A DNA stretch of 64,000 nucleotides from Candidatus Acidiferrum typicum (GCA_002478115.1 DLMH01000108.1:35027-99026); one strand, 5' to 3'. Counted from the stretch's first letter, positions 1 to 9,400 are shown. The notes: generated by a model from the sequence alone, not told the origin. Program-made: numbers and translations.

Positions 1-2
1 AC

Positions 3-1997
3 TCGCAACCTGTTTGGGCGCTGCGTCAGGGGGACCTGTCAATTCGTCAGGACGACAGTGGCAAGATTGCGGGCGTGGACCTGAGAGGTGACCTGAAGCC
101 CGCTGACAAAATCGTTGGCCTCGGCGAACGGTTTGATTCTCTCGATCAGCGCGGCAAGACTTTGACCCTGTGGCAGCTTGATGCATGGGACTCCACCACG
201 TTGGGCGGTCTCAGCAACCAGGCATATAAGCCGGTCTCGTACTGGCAGAACACATCCGGATATGGAGTGTTTTGGAATACCAGCTATGAAATCCGCGCCG
301 ATTTCGGTAATGACCAGGAGAATCGTTATCGCGTGACGGCAAACGGCCCCACGTTTGATCTCTATATCTGGCAAGGTGAGCCCAAAGAGCTCCTGCAAAG
401 GTACACGGCTCTGACCGGAAGGCCGTTATTGCCGCCGGCATGGGCGTTTGAGCCGTGGGCGGGAGGAGGCGGCGAACGATGGGCGGAGGAACGGTGGGAG
501 AGCCCCACGCAGAACATCTTGAATGTCATTGACCATTTCCGCCGGCTCGACATTCCTCACTCCGCTATTTACGCCGAAGGTCCGGCAAGCTTTGATCCTC
601 TCTTGCATCGCAAGCTCGCGCCAATGGATATTCACGTCCTGACATGGGGCCGAAGTCAGCCCGTCGACTGGACCATGGACAGAATCAAAGCAGCTCTTCC
701 GGATGTTTCCGAAGATAAGCTCCCGCTGATGAGGCTGGCGACCGGAAAGATATATCTATTACAGCCGCCTCATGTGTTAGCCCCGCAGTATCCTTATATT
801 GATTTCACGGCACCACGCAGCATCGATCTGTTGCGTGCGTTTTGGAAGGAGCGCCTGGATCTAGGAGTCGCCGGGACGATGGCCGATTTCGGGGACCTGG
901 TTCCGCGCGATGCGCTGTTCTACGACGGTTCAACCGGAGAAGAGATGCACAATTGGTACGTCCGTTCATACAACCATGCGGTGCATCAAGTATTTCAGGA
1001 GCGCCGGGGAGATGATTTCATCCTGTTCGCGCGCGGTGGTGCGCCAGGAAGCCAGGTGGATGCCGGACAGATGGCCGGAGATCACGCCACGGATTTTCGG
1101 GGTTTCGACGAATCGATCATCGGTGGCCTGAGTGTCAGCACATCGGGATTTTCCAATTGGGGTTCGGATGTTGGTGGCTATTGGGGCAAGGCCGACGAAG
1201 AAGTGTATCTGCGCTGGGTTGAGTTCGGCACATTTTCTCCTCTGATGCGTTTCCACGGAACGGAACCAAGAGAGCCGTGGTACTACAGCGAAGCCGCGGT
1301 TGGCGTCTACAAGAAGCTGATGTGGGTGCGGGAGAATATCGTCCCCTACGTCTATGGCTCGGCCCAAGACACGCATGCCACCGGTGTTCCGCTGATGCGC
1401 TCGATCCCAACGGTTGCCTGGGACGAATACATGTTCGGGGATGACATGCTCGTAGCTCCGGTTCACTCCCAGGGAGAGCATCGTACGATCATTCTTCCCC
1501 AGGGGCATTGGACCGATCTTTGGACGGGAGCGCCCGTCGCCGACGGTAAACATGAATGTAACGTTCCCGTCGACGACATTTCGGTTTTCCTGCGCGCTGG
1601 CGCGCTGGTTCCGGTGGAATTAGCGCCCAACCTTGCGCTCGGTGAATCGATGTCTGAGGGCAAGGTGTCCGCCTTGATGGTGACTCCGCCGGATACGGAA
1701 CCGACCACGCATAACTGGAAACTTCCGGCTCATTCGGAGGTCACACAGCTTCATTTGGCCGCCGAGGCCGACGGCTTTACCGTTACGGCCGAGAACTGGC
1801 GCGAGCTCCAATATGTGCTCGTATCGGGACTGCGAACCGCCACCAAGAGCGTTACCGTTGACGGCCAGAGCGTGCCGGAGTTTGACGCGGAACAGAAGAT
1901 TTCGCTTCCACCGGGATGGCAAATGGTAGGGAGCGACCGGTTGCTCGTTCGCCTGCCAGTCGGTCTGAAACACGTGATCCGCTTTTCTGAGAAGTGA
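3..1997 (+). CDS. GH31 family glycosidase, 5' end outside window
   Basis: Hydrolyses alpha-glycosidic bonds in oligosaccharides (glycoside hydrolase family 31, alpha-glucosidase/alpha-xylosidase/sulfoquinovosidase superfamily). The reading frame is open to the first bases of the window, so the N-terminal part of the beta-sandwich is missing; a GTG at 75 is internal. Counting from that GTG, the likely nucleophile is Asp271 in MADFGD, a motif close to that of YihQ-type enzymes. The likely acid/base is Asp336 in AGDHATDF, and the typical TSGFSNWGSDVGGY block follows. A C-terminal beta-domain (FLRAGALVPV) closes the protein. Substrate cannot be told from sequence alone. No partner gene is visible downstream. 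Confidence 0.9.
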   Translation, partial: SQPVWALRQGDLSIRQDDSGKIAGVDLRGDLKPADKIVGLGERFDSLDQRGKTLTLWQLDAWDSTTLGGLSNQAYKPVSYWQNTSGYGVFWNTSYEIRADFGNDQENRYRVTANGPTFDLYIWQGEPKELLQRYTALTGRPLLPPAWAFEPWAGGGGERWAEERWESPTQNILNVIDHFRRLDIPHSAIYAEGPASFDPLLHRKLAPMDIHVLTWGRSQPVDWTMDRIKAALPDVSEDKLPLMRLATGKIYLLQPPHVLAPQYPYIDFTAPRSIDLLRAFWKERLDLGVAGTMADFGDLVPRDALFYDGSTGEEMHNWYVRSYNHAVHQVFQERRGDDFILFARGGAPGSQVDAGQMAGDHATDFRGFDESIIGGLSVSTSGFSNWGSDVGGYWGKADEEVYLRWVEFGTFSPLMRFHGTEPREPWYYSEAAVGVYKKLMWVRENIVPYVYGSAQDTHATGVPLMRSIPTVAWDEYMFGDDMLVAPVHSQGEHRTIILPQGHWTDLWTGAPVADGKHECNVPVDDISVFLRAGALVPVELAPNLALGESMSEGKVSALMVTPPDTEPTTHNWKLPAHSEVTQLHLAAEADGFTVTAENWRELQYVLVSGLRTATKSVTVDGQSVPEFDAEQKISLPPGWQMVGSDRLLVRLPVGLKHVIRFSEK

Positions 1998-2438
1998 CGG
2001 CGAAAGAATCTATAAGGGTTTGCTCTTCCAGGCAAAGAAGAATCACGTACGACCAGAAGACGAAGTCCTCAGACAGGTCCGTAAAATGGAGAAGCTCGCC
2101 CCGGGTAGCGCAGCAGTGTTTGAATACCGGCGAGACGGCTATCGTGCACTGCTCGGGAATGTTCTTCTCCGAGTTCGATCGCAGAGCCAGAGTTTAGTCG
2201 AAAGATTTTTTTTCGATGGGCTCGTTCTCAGGCGAAGAGTTCCTTTCCTGCAAAATCGGCCTTTGCCGAATGTACTATGACGCCGTGCGTAAACTTCTAG
2301 TGGTCCCGATGGGCGATAATGACGCGCTTTGCCCTAGAGCTGCGCCACAGGGTTCTTGTTGAGGTAGAAGAGCTGGGCTAGCGCCTCATGACGGTAGAAA
2401 CTCTTGATGATTCGGACGCCTGACACAGGAATGCCACA
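1998..2438. other. intergenic region, no gene seen
   Basis: About 440 bases between the glycosidase stop and the next gene. Short open frames exist on both strands but none has a credible start, a ribosome binding site or recognisable protein content. No strong terminator hairpin was seen. Confidence 0.5.
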
Positions 2439-3131
2439 ATGCCTTTCACCACGCTGACCGATGAAGAAGAAAAAGAAATGTGGCGGCTGTCGCGTCTCTA
2501 CTGGAAGGAAGCCCTGCGATGCGAGCGAGCGAAGGCGCATCGCCCAGGATGCGTCATTCTCGGCTCCGCGCTCGAAACCCTTCTGATCCTCATGATTAAT
2601 TGTTTCTCGGACGAGGCGGAGCTGACCGGAAGGCTTACGCTGAAAAAGGGGGTGCCAAAGCCCCCATTGGATTGGCAGCTCGTGGAATTGTTGAGAGTAG
2701 CGAGAGCCGCAAAGTGGCTGCCTGCGGCCTTGAACCCGGACGACGACTGGGATAGCAGAAAGGCACGCATCGGTGACTGTGCCGAGCTGGTTCGTATGGT
2801 TAGAAATCTCGCGCACCCGGCGCGCTATTTGAAGGATCATTACCGCAAGAGGGTCACAAAGAAATATCTCCAGAGGCAGTTCGAACTCGTGCTCCTCTGC
2901 CGGGACTGGCTTTCCACTCGCAATAACAAAGCCCTCTTGGAACATATGAAGGCAGAAGGTACTCGCTCACGCTATAGCGAGAAGTACCGCCCCGTTTTCG
3001 GTGCGGATGTCATTTTGACAAAGGACAGGCACTCTTTCCGCGCTTTCCATCTGCCTTGTTTTTACACTCAAATTATGCTTAGGATACGGGCTGCGGAGGC
3101 TCTTCTCCCCGACGAGACTTCTTTCGCTTGA
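2439..3131 (+). CDS. HEPN-like protein of unknown function
   Basis: A 230-residue, mostly alpha-helical protein not confidently assigned. Residues around 115-125 read VRNLAHP, resembling the R-N-x-x-H-P element of HEPN-like and DUF4145-like families, which often act as RNases or as toxin-type effectors. The spacing (Rx3H, or Rx6H from the preceding Arg) is not the canonical Rx4-6H from RN, so catalytic activity is uncertain. It stands alone ahead of the aldo/keto reductase gene. Nothing indicates its substrate. HEPN-like membership is an inference from one motif and the helical composition. Confidence 0.45.
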   Translation: MPFTTLTDEEEKEMWRLSRLYWKEALRCERAKAHRPGCVILGSALETLLILMINCFSDEAELTGRLTLKKGVPKPPLDWQLVELLRVARAAKWLPAALNPDDDWDSRKARIGDCAELVRMVRNLAHPARYLKDHYRKRVTKKYLQRQFELVLLCRDWLSTRNNKALLEHMKAEGTRSRYSEKYRPVFGADVILTKDRHSFRAFHLPCFYTQIMLRIRAAEALLPDETSFA

Positions 3132-3165
3132 AAGGAGCCCCACCCTACTGCGGAGGATTTTGACC

Positions 3166-4680
3166 ATGACTCCTAATCCTAATATCTCTCGCCGCCGGTT
3201 TATGCAGGCTGCCGGTGCGGCTTCAGCGGGCCTGGCTCTGGGCCCCTACTGGGGGTTCGGCAAGGCCACCGTCATTAAGCCCCTGCGGCGCGACATGGGC
3301 CGGATGCATTTTGAGGCGACCACGCTCGGCCTGGGTGGACAAGCGTCGCTGCAATGGACGCCAGCGGACGTCGATCCGGTCAAGATCATTTTGAAAGCGT
3401 TCGATTTGGGCATCAACTATTTTGATACCTCTAACGCGTACGGCCCAAGCCAGATGAATTTCGGTAAAGCCTTTCGGAACCTCCATTTGACGCCCGGTCA
3501 GACGGGATATGACGAACGGCGTCGTCGCGAGATCTTCCTGACCAGCAAGACCATGCTGCGTTGGGGAAAGGGTGGATATGCGAAAGAGAACTTGCGAAGC
3601 TTCAGCGACGGCGAGCAAAGTTTTCACGCCATCGATGACCTGAAACGCACCCTGACGCAAGTCTTCGGCGATGGAAGGGGGGCCTATCCTTCCGGTGCAT
3701 ATCTGGATATGGTTCTTATCCATAATCTGAGCTCCATGGCGGAAGTCGAGGCGGTCTGGGAAGGTTTCGACAAGCCGGACCCTCGCGCCGAAAACATCGG
3801 GACGCTGGCGGCCCTGCTGGATTATCGCGACGGCACTAATCGCACAGGTCTCAACCCCAAAGAGGAGAAGCTGATTCGCCACTTGGGATTTTCCGGCCAT
3901 CATTCACCGCCGGTGATGATCGAAATGATTCAACGGGACGAGGGCAACGTTTTCGATGGCATGCTAGTGTCCATCAACGCCAACGACCGGCAGAGCTTCA
4001 ACATGCAGTACAACATCAATCCGATCGCGGTGGCAAAAGGTATGGGGGTGATCGGCATGAAGGTGTTTGCGGATGGCGCCATGTACAGGAAGGAACCCGA
4101 CCTAGAACCGCACACGGCCCAACACATCGTCCGAACCGTAGGCAGCGACTCGCTACCGAGCCGGCGGTTAGTGGAATACGCGTTGTCGACACCGGGCATT
4201 GGCACGGTCATCATCGGTACGGGGCAAATCTCCGAGGATCCCGAGAGTTGCCAACTGCAACAGAATCTCTCAGCGGCGCAAATCGCGCCCAAGGGGCTTA
4301 GCGCTACCGACCGGGTTGCCATCGAAAAATTGGCTAGCGTGCCGAAGGATGGCAAGACGAACTATTTCCAACTTCCTAAGCAGGAAATGACGCCTCCCCG
4401 GGATGCCTTGGCCAAGCAGGAAATGCGTGCGGGGAAACGCGTAGTCAGCCTGAACTGGCAAATGGCCTATGCCGGCGACGAACCGATTTCACACTATGAG
4501 ATCTGGCGGGATCACCAGATGGTGGACCAGGTAGCCTACCAGCCACAGACCAGCAAGAAGCCGTTTGAGTTTGCCGATGCCGTCAGCGACAAGACTGCTC
4601 ACACTTATCAAATTGCTACTGTCGACGCGGCGGGTCACAAGGCCTTGACTGAAGAAATCCACGTGGTGTCAGTTGCCTAG
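3166..4680 (+). CDS. Tat-exported aldo/keto reductase
   Basis: NAD(P)H-dependent aldo/keto reductase exported folded by the Tat pathway. The N-terminus carries a twin-arginine signal (SRRRFMQAAGAASAGLALG). The AKR barrel shows the catalytic tetrad elements: Asp and Tyr in NYFDTSNAYG, Lys in LTSKT and His in VLIHNLS. The last hundred residues (SLNWQMAYAGDEPISHYEIW onwards) look like a fibronectin type III-like beta-domain, common in secreted Acidobacteria proteins. The ATG at 3166 is preferred over a TTG six bases upstream because a GGAGG lies about nine bases before it. Physiological substrate unknown. Confidence 0.88.
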   Translation: MTPNPNISRRRFMQAAGAASAGLALGPYWGFGKATVIKPLRRDMGRMHFEATTLGLGGQASLQWTPADVDPVKIILKAFDLGINYFDTSNAYGPSQMNFGKAFRNLHLTPGQTGYDERRRREIFLTSKTMLRWGKGGYAKENLRSFSDGEQSFHAIDDLKRTLTQVFGDGRGAYPSGAYLDMVLIHNLSSMAEVEAVWEGFDKPDPRAENIGTLAALLDYRDGTNRTGLNPKEEKLIRHLGFSGHHSPPVMIEMIQRDEGNVFDGMLVSINANDRQSFNMQYNINPIAVAKGMGVIGMKVFADGAMYRKEPDLEPHTAQHIVRTVGSDSLPSRRLVEYALSTPGIGTVIIGTGQISEDPESCQLQQNLSAAQIAPKGLSATDRVAIEKLASVPKDGKTNYFQLPKQEMTPPRDALAKQEMRAGKRVVSLNWQMAYAGDEPISHYEIWRDHQMVDQVAYQPQTSKKPFEFADAVSDKTAHTYQIATVDAAGHKALTEEIHVVSVA

Positions 4681-4961
4681 CAGGCGGGTGGCGGAGAAAT
4701 AGCGTGTCGCTTGAGGCTGGGCTGTTCCGCGATCCAGACGGCAAAGAGCAAATCCCATTCCCACCATATCTCCGGAAAGATGAGCTGTGCGCCGCGCTCG
4801 TGAAAGGCTTTCCACCGCCTGTGCAGGTGTGCGGGAAGAGTGCAGTAGTCGGCGAGCGGATTCTGGCGTCGAAGACACAAGGCCACAGCTCGCGAGAGAT
4901 CGCCTCAATCCTCGGGCTCCGCAGCATAGCCTCGTTTCACTGTCCGTTTTCGCCACTGGAG
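4681..4961. other. unassigned segment left of the IS element
   Basis: This stretch is open in more than one frame on both strands. A + strand frame from 4704 contains SSREIASILGL, which could be a helix-turn-helix remnant. A minus frame across 4680-4890 reads as a plausible Trp-rich peptide. Neither is recognised. It may be a gene fragment cut by the IS insertion; I cannot choose between the frames. Confidence 0.3.
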
Positions 4962-5002
4962 TGAACCCTTGAACTGACACACAAAAATGGGGCACAGTTT
5001 CC
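4962..5002 (+). repeat. IS left terminal inverted repeat
   Basis: Begins TGAACCCTTGAACTGACAC and pairs as an imperfect inverted repeat with 6352-6392. The match is strongest in the first 20 and last 10 positions, with an A-rich/T-rich divergent middle. Confidence 0.8.
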
Positions 5003-5017
5003 GGGAAAGGAACCACA

Positions 5018-5359
5018 GTGAAGAGAAAGCGATACTCCCGGAGATTTCAGCGAATGGCTGTCGCACGCATGGAGACTTGTGAAGACGTCGGTGAGTTAGC
5101 GCGAGAACTCGGGGTGCGACCGAGGTGCCTCTACAAGTGGCGCAGGAAGCTGGAGATGGTTGAACCAGGACAAGAAGCGTCGCGGCCCAGCACGCACGCA
5201 TCTGCTCACCGCAAGGAAATCCATCGCTTGAAGCAGCTTTTGGCAGAGAAGACCCTGGAGGTGGATTTTTTCAAAGGTGCCTTGCAAAAAATCGAGGCTC
5301 GACGCCAGCGCAACAGCGGCTCTGGCGAAATGGCATCTACGACCAGATCCGAGAAGTGA
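5018..5359 (+). CDS. IS3-family transposase OrfA
   Basis: DNA-binding subunit of the IS3 transposase (113 residues). The first 50 residues form a helix-turn-helix (RRFQRMAVARMETCEDVGELARELG region), followed by a Lys/Leu-rich leucine-zipper segment (EIHRLKQLLAEKTLEVDFFK) used for multimerisation. GTG start. Its TGA overlaps the OrfB start in GTGATG, so OrfB may be made by translational coupling; in many IS3 elements it is made instead by programmed frameshifting. Confidence 0.88.
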   Translation: MKRKRYSRRFQRMAVARMETCEDVGELARELGVRPRCLYKWRRKLEMVEPGQEASRPSTHASAHRKEIHRLKQLLAEKTLEVDFFKGALQKIEARRQRNSGSGEMASTTRSEK

Positions 5360-6324
5360 TGTCATTGCAAGGCAGCCTGAGTATCGAGCGTATGTGTCAG
5401 ATGGTGCCGGTCAGCCGCCGGGGCTTTTACCGGTCGCTGAAGGAACAGCAACCCGTTGAGGAAGAGATGGAAGTGCGATCTGCGATCCAACAAATTGCCT
5501 TGGAGCATCGCCGCCGTTACGGCTATCGACGAATTACGGCGGAGCTGCACCGCCAGGGCATGCAAGTGAACCACAAGAGGGTGGCGCGGATCATGCGAGA
5601 AGATAACCTGCTGGGGATGCAGCCGGAGCGGTTCGTGGTCACAACCAATTCGAATCACAAGCTGGAGATATATCTCAACTTAGCCAGTCGTATGAAATTG
5701 ACGAGCATCAATCAGCTCTGGGTGGCCGACATAACGTACATCCGGCTGAAAGCCGAGTTTGTCTATTTAGCGGTGATCCTCGATGGGTTCTCTCGCAAAG
5801 TGGTGGGCTGGGCACTGGATCGAACTTTGGCAATTCGACTGACGATCGGGGCGCTGGAGCAAGCCATCGAGAGACGACACCCGGAACCTGGCCTGGTGCA
5901 TCACTCGGATCGAGGATTACAATACGCCTCGGAAGAATACGTGAAAGTCCTTGAGAACAACCGCGTGATTCCGAGCATGAGCCGGCCAGCAAATCCGTAT
6001 GACAACGCGAGCTGTGAAAGCTTCATGAAGACACTGAAGCGGGAAGAAATCTACGCCAACAACTACGACGACCTGGAACATTTGCGAGCAAATATCGAAG
6101 AGTTCATCGAGCAGTATTACAATCGGCTGCGCTTGCACTCGGCGCTGGGCTATCGACCTCCCGAAGAGTTCGAGCAACAGATCGAGGCGTCAGGTTCGGC
6201 CGAATCTCGAAGCGCAACGATGGTGTTCTTTGAGAACAAGGAGAACAACAAAAAGATTTCTAAAGGGCTGCTGGGGAAGGAGACTCAAATGCCGTCCCCT
6301 TCCCCAGACCCCTTCTCCTGCTAG
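5356..6324 (+). CDS. IS3-family transposase OrfB (DDE integrase)
   Basis: Catalytic subunit of the IS3 transposase (322 residues). An HTH_21-type segment (RRYGYRRITAELHRQG) precedes an rve integrase core. The DDE residues are visible in WVADITYI, HHSDRGLQYAS and NPYDNASCESFMKTLKREE. The frame starts at GTG 5356, with an ATG at 5359 as alternative, overlapping the OrfA stop. The frame is full length for the family, with no stop or frameshift. The C-terminal tail after about residue 285 is poorly conserved. Confidence 0.92.
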   Translation: MMSLQGSLSIERMCQMVPVSRRGFYRSLKEQQPVEEEMEVRSAIQQIALEHRRRYGYRRITAELHRQGMQVNHKRVARIMREDNLLGMQPERFVVTTNSNHKLEIYLNLASRMKLTSINQLWVADITYIRLKAEFVYLAVILDGFSRKVVGWALDRTLAIRLTIGALEQAIERRHPEPGLVHHSDRGLQYASEEYVKVLENNRVIPSMSRPANPYDNASCESFMKTLKREEIYANNYDDLEHLRANIEEFIEQYYNRLRLHSALGYRPPEEFEQQIEASGSAESRSATMVFFENKENNKKISKGLLGKETQMPSPSPDPFSC

Positions 6325-6351
6325 GAGATGCAAGAACACTTTTACGAAAGC

Positions 6352-6392
6352 GGAAGCTGTGTCCAAAAAAACTGTGCCAGCTTAGGGGTTCA
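6352..6392 (-). repeat. IS right terminal inverted repeat
   Basis: Reverse complement begins TGAACCCCTAAGCTGGCACA and aligns with the left end at 28 of 41 positions by hand. It marks the right boundary of the element. Confidence 0.8.
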
Positions 6393-7670
6393 CCCCACCA
6401 CCACTCGTCCCACTAGCGGCCAGTGAGACTTTCCGTCGTTTGTCCTCCCAAAGACTCTTCTTCTTTGCCTTCAGGCCCTTAGTGGACACCGAGAACTGGC
6501 AATGTCGAACTGTCGGAGCTTTACAAGTACATAAAACTCTTTGGCGCCTGGCTCTACCGATACTTCCCCAGGCACCAACTGAACAAAAGGATTTTGCTTT
6601 TCCTGGCAAAGAACCACGACCTACAAGGTTTTGGCCTGCACCGTTCTTCTTACTCACCAATGGGGGATCTCGGGTATCCGACCGAGACAATTGCAGAAGC
6701 TTGGTATGTCCATCCATCGGAACACTGGTCGGGCGAGCAATGGCGGGTGACCCGCGAGCTCAATCACATTCCTTCCTACAAGCCGGAAAATGGCTTCCTA
6801 ATCCGAAACGACGGTTCCCTAGACCGTTGTAGCCGATCGGGGTAGTACACGTGCTTTGGAAGCAGACGCTCTAGCGATTGATGACCACCTGGTTTGAACC
6901 TAGGCATTCCGATTTCATTTCGCAACTACAAGCCTTCGGTCCATAGCCGAACGCTCTACCCAAAGTTCCAATTGATTGTGGTGTGTGTGGTCTCAGTCGT
7001 TCTGGAGTGTCCTCACCTCCGTCCACACCTTCCTCTGCGATCAAAAAGCTCTAGTCTGTATCTATATGAAAAACCCCCCTTTTACCGTCTGATTGTCCGC
7101 TTTTACGGTCAGCACTCACTTTTTCACCACTGATTATTCCCACTACGGTAAACATCGGAAACTTGTCCGAATCTATGAAGACAAGAAGGCGCGATCAGGT
7201 GAGAAGATGGAAAAGAGAAGGAAACGGCTCTTGCCCTTGCTGGTCAGTTGTGCCGAATTTTCGGTGTCCGTCTGCGCACCCACCGGCGTGAAATCTCAAA
7301 CCACAAAAGGGCCACATGCTTGCAAAGCACCGGAGCCCTTTCTAATAGCTCCTTCCTCTCTCGTGGTTTCCAATGTTTTCAATAATTTGGGGAATCTGCT
7401 TTTCGCTCAACGCCAACCCCAATGCAATGAAAACGATTGATTTTTGCACAGTTCGTGCACAGTAAACGGCGCAACTCGCGATGACTTGAGTGACCGATGT
7501 TCCTACCTTCATAGCAGTTTAGACAATCGTTGTTGCTTCTGATGTTTCGTGATATCACACTTCATGTACGAGGCACTGCACGAAGTAATCACAACAACGA
7601 ACTAACGGGCTCCGAATCCGAATTCGCGTTGCGCGAAGGTTCGGTAATCACTTTGCAGGAGGCTCCAAGA
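6393..7670. other. gene-poor junction region with tRNA-like debris
   Basis: About 1.3 kb without a convincing protein gene. Several minus-strand stretches look like arms of tRNAs but none folds into a whole cloverleaf by eye. One block at 6899-6968 contains a GGTAGAGCG D-arm end and a TTCGG/CCGAA stem around the loop CTATGGA. A neighbouring block at about 6800-6895 has a loop TTCCAAA. A + strand frame at 6594-6845 could be a protein relic. Around 7104 there is a sequence shared with 40894. The last 200 bases should hold the promoter of the next operon. Confidence 0.4.
7275..7360 (-). other. degenerate tRNA-Ala(UGC)-like fragment
   Basis: On the minus strand a GGAGC/GCTCC stem is followed by TGCTTTGCAAGCA, the anticodon arm expected of alanine tRNA with anticodon TGC. 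It is then followed by a T-arm-like GTGGTTTGAGATTTCAC. I cannot pair an acceptor stem, so this is at best a decayed gene or tRNA-derived debris. It could also be coincidence. Confidence 0.25.
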
Positions 7671-8063
7671 ATGGGAAGTACGAGCTCTGGCAAATTCAAT
7701 GACTATCCGCCCTCGGGTGAGAAGAAAGGCGGATCAGGCGGTCCTAAAGGAGGAGCAGGAGGCGACCGGTGCGCACAGGATCTGTCAAACCTGCAATTGG
7801 AGGAAGTTGGCAGATCAATGTATTTCCAGGCCCATTCGTCCGTGCCGGGCCCGGGTACTGCGATTATTCTCCGGGGCACGCTGATAGGTCCTAGATTGTC
7901 CATCGATACTCAGAACGGAGAGAGCATAGGGTTTCTACCCACAGCGTATAACTACCTCGTAGTTTGTATGAAAAAAGGATTCACTTATTCAGGCGAGGTA
8001 ACAATTTCATCTCAAAAGCCAATTCCCTCCGTTCGTATCAACCTCCGACACGCGGCACCATGA
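7671..8063 (+). CDS. Gly-rich tail plus HIRAN-like small protein of QueC cassette
   Basis: A 130-residue protein, first gene of a four-gene cassette. The ATG at 7671 has a GGAGG eight bases upstream; the longer frame from 7530 lacks such support. After Met1 comes Gly2 and a flexible Gly/Ser/Lys-rich tail of about 34 residues (GEKKGGSGGPKGGAGG). The C-terminal domain (IDTQNGESIGFLP, then a KKGFTYSGEV strand and a final PSVRINL) follows the strand pattern of HIRAN-like small beta-domains, which bind nucleic acid ends. That match is tentative. The Met-Gly start resembles proteins such as QatB that are partners of QueC-like enzymes. Its TGA overlaps the next ATG. Confidence 0.6.
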   Translation: MGSTSSGKFNDYPPSGEKKGGSGGPKGGAGGDRCAQDLSNLQLEEVGRSMYFQAHSSVPGPGTAIILRGTLIGPRLSIDTQNGESIGFLPTAYNYLVVCMKKGFTYSGEVTISSQKPIPSVRINLRHAAP

Positions 8064-9400
8064 CAGCCTGTAGACCATGTTTGATCGGGCAGGTATTTGT
8101 GGACTTTATCGAATGTCCTGGCTCAGAACCAATGATGCGACTCGGCGGAATTATGCATGCTGCTCGCGCGCTTTGGGCGATGGGTGTGACTTTTGGTTTC
8201 GCGTATACCGCACCCGATTACCTCAGACAAGACGCGGAAGATTCCGCCGTGCGGTACGGCGCATCACATGTCCGACAGATCGGGACTATATCGAGGTGCC
8301 CGAACGTAGTGATCGTTGGGGAGGGCAAAGAGACCGGGTCTCAGCGATATGAATATCTACTTCGAGCGCAATCTAAATGTGAATTTCATCCGCAAGCCCT
8401 CAAACAGATTATCCGCGCAAACGATTTCACGGACTTCCTCATCTTTCCCGGAGGATTCCACTTGCCTCCGGTCCTTGACGAACTCAATCCAACGAGAGCG
8501 GACGTGTTTGCAGACATCAACTTCATTTCATCAGAACTTCAAGATCTCTCAGCGCTTCGTCGCAAGTTTGCCTCGCTGATTCTGTCCACATCATCGGAAC
8601 TCTTCCTAAAGGTGTTTGGCGGGGACCCTGGGCGTGCGAGCAGAGAACTTGGTTCATACGCGGACTCGATTCTTCTGAAAGAAAACAGGGGAGGATCCCG
8701 ACTATTTCGTTCGGGCACAAGCGAGTCGCTTGGCACACCTGCTCAAGTTCGTCCTGTTCTTCACTCTGTAGGAGTCGGTGATTGCTTTAATTCCGTCTTT
8801 GTTGCGCAGCGTCGATCTCAAGGTGACAAAATTGCACTGGCTTACGCCTCATTTGCCGCAGCCGAGTATGCCTCTTACTTCGACGACCCGACCCTTAAAC
8901 AGTCGGTCGCGGCAGTTCTGGATGTCAGCCCAGAAGACATTCAGCATTTGGGCGGGGTCGAGTTGCCATGGGAAGCCCGCCGGAACATAAGCGTGTATCT
9001 TGCGGCACCAGATTTCGATCACGTGGATACGACGCCGCTGGATGCACTGGCCGAGGCTCTCACGTACCACAATTTCTCCTCAAGGCGACCAGTACGAGAG
9101 CATGGACAAGCGCGAACGGACTCCTCGAAAGCCGAGAAACTTCAGCTAGCCGAAGCTGACCTAGACCTTCTTGGGATCTGTGATGTTTTAGTCGCTGTCT
9201 TGCTATATGACGATCCAGGAACATTCATCGAGATTGGCGTCGCGCTTGACAAGATGATGCCCGTGATTGTTTTCGATCCATTTGGTAGAGCGAAGAACTT
9301 AATGTTGACTGAACTACCGGTTCTTGTTTCATCTGACCTCGATAAAGTGGTAACGGAAGTCTTCGTCCAAGCCGCAAAGATCATTAATGAGAAACCATAA
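8060..9400 (+). CDS. PfkB-like kinase / nucleoside deoxyribosyltransferase-like fusion
   Basis: A 446-residue two-domain protein. Residues 1-290 are PfkB/ribokinase-like: a glycine motif near the N-terminus (RLGGIMHAARAL) and the catalytic-Asp loop VGVGDCFNS with Asp241. Residues 305-446 resemble nucleoside 2-deoxyribosyltransferases: YLAAPDF, then CDVLVAVL and PGTFIEIG with Glu391 at the catalytic-Glu position. Such pairing predicts chemistry on a nucleoside or its sugar, perhaps making or removing a modified base. The start ATG overlaps the upstream stop (ATGA), and the 3' end overlaps the QueC gene by 14 bases, indicating tight translational coupling. Substrate unknown. Confidence 0.7.
   Translation: MTACRPCLIGQVFVDFIECPGSEPMMRLGGIMHAARALWAMGVTFGFAYTAPDYLRQDAEDSAVRYGASHVRQIGTISRCPNVVIVGEGKETGSQRYEYLLRAQSKCEFHPQALKQIIRANDFTDFLIFPGGFHLPPVLDELNPTRADVFADINFISSELQDLSALRRKFASLILSTSSELFLKVFGGDPGRASRELGSYADSILLKENRGGSRLFRSGTSESLGTPAQVRPVLHSVGVGDCFNSVFVAQRRSQGDKIALAYASFAAAEYASYFDDPTLKQSVAAVLDVSPEDIQHLGGVELPWEARRNISVYLAAPDFDHVDTTPLDALAEALTYHNFSSRRPVREHGQARTDSSKAEKLQLAEADLDLLGICDVLVAVLLYDDPGTFIEIGVALDKMMPVIVFDPFGRAKNLMLTELPVLVSSDLDKVVTEVFVQAAKIINEKP

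Larger units (their letters stand above)
4962..6392 (+). mobile_element. IS3-family insertion sequence
   Basis: A complete-looking IS3-family element of 1431 bp: two overlapping transposase frames bounded by inverted terminal repeats that begin TGAACCC at both ends. By hand alignment the 41-bp ends match at 28 positions, with the first seven identical. No matching 3-4 bp target duplication is evident (left flank ggag, right flank cccc), so the element may have recombined or be old. Both open frames are intact, so it could still be active. Confidence 0.85.

Noticed and set aside
966..1553. 195-residue frame on the minus strand inside the glycosidase
   Set aside because: It is fully antisense to a clear GH31 gene with all motifs and has no recognisable content.
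4962..6392. Programmed -1 frameshift producing an OrfAB fusion in the IS
   Set aside because: No clear A6G or A7 slippery run was found at the OrfA/OrfB junction; the GTGATG overlap suggests coupling instead.
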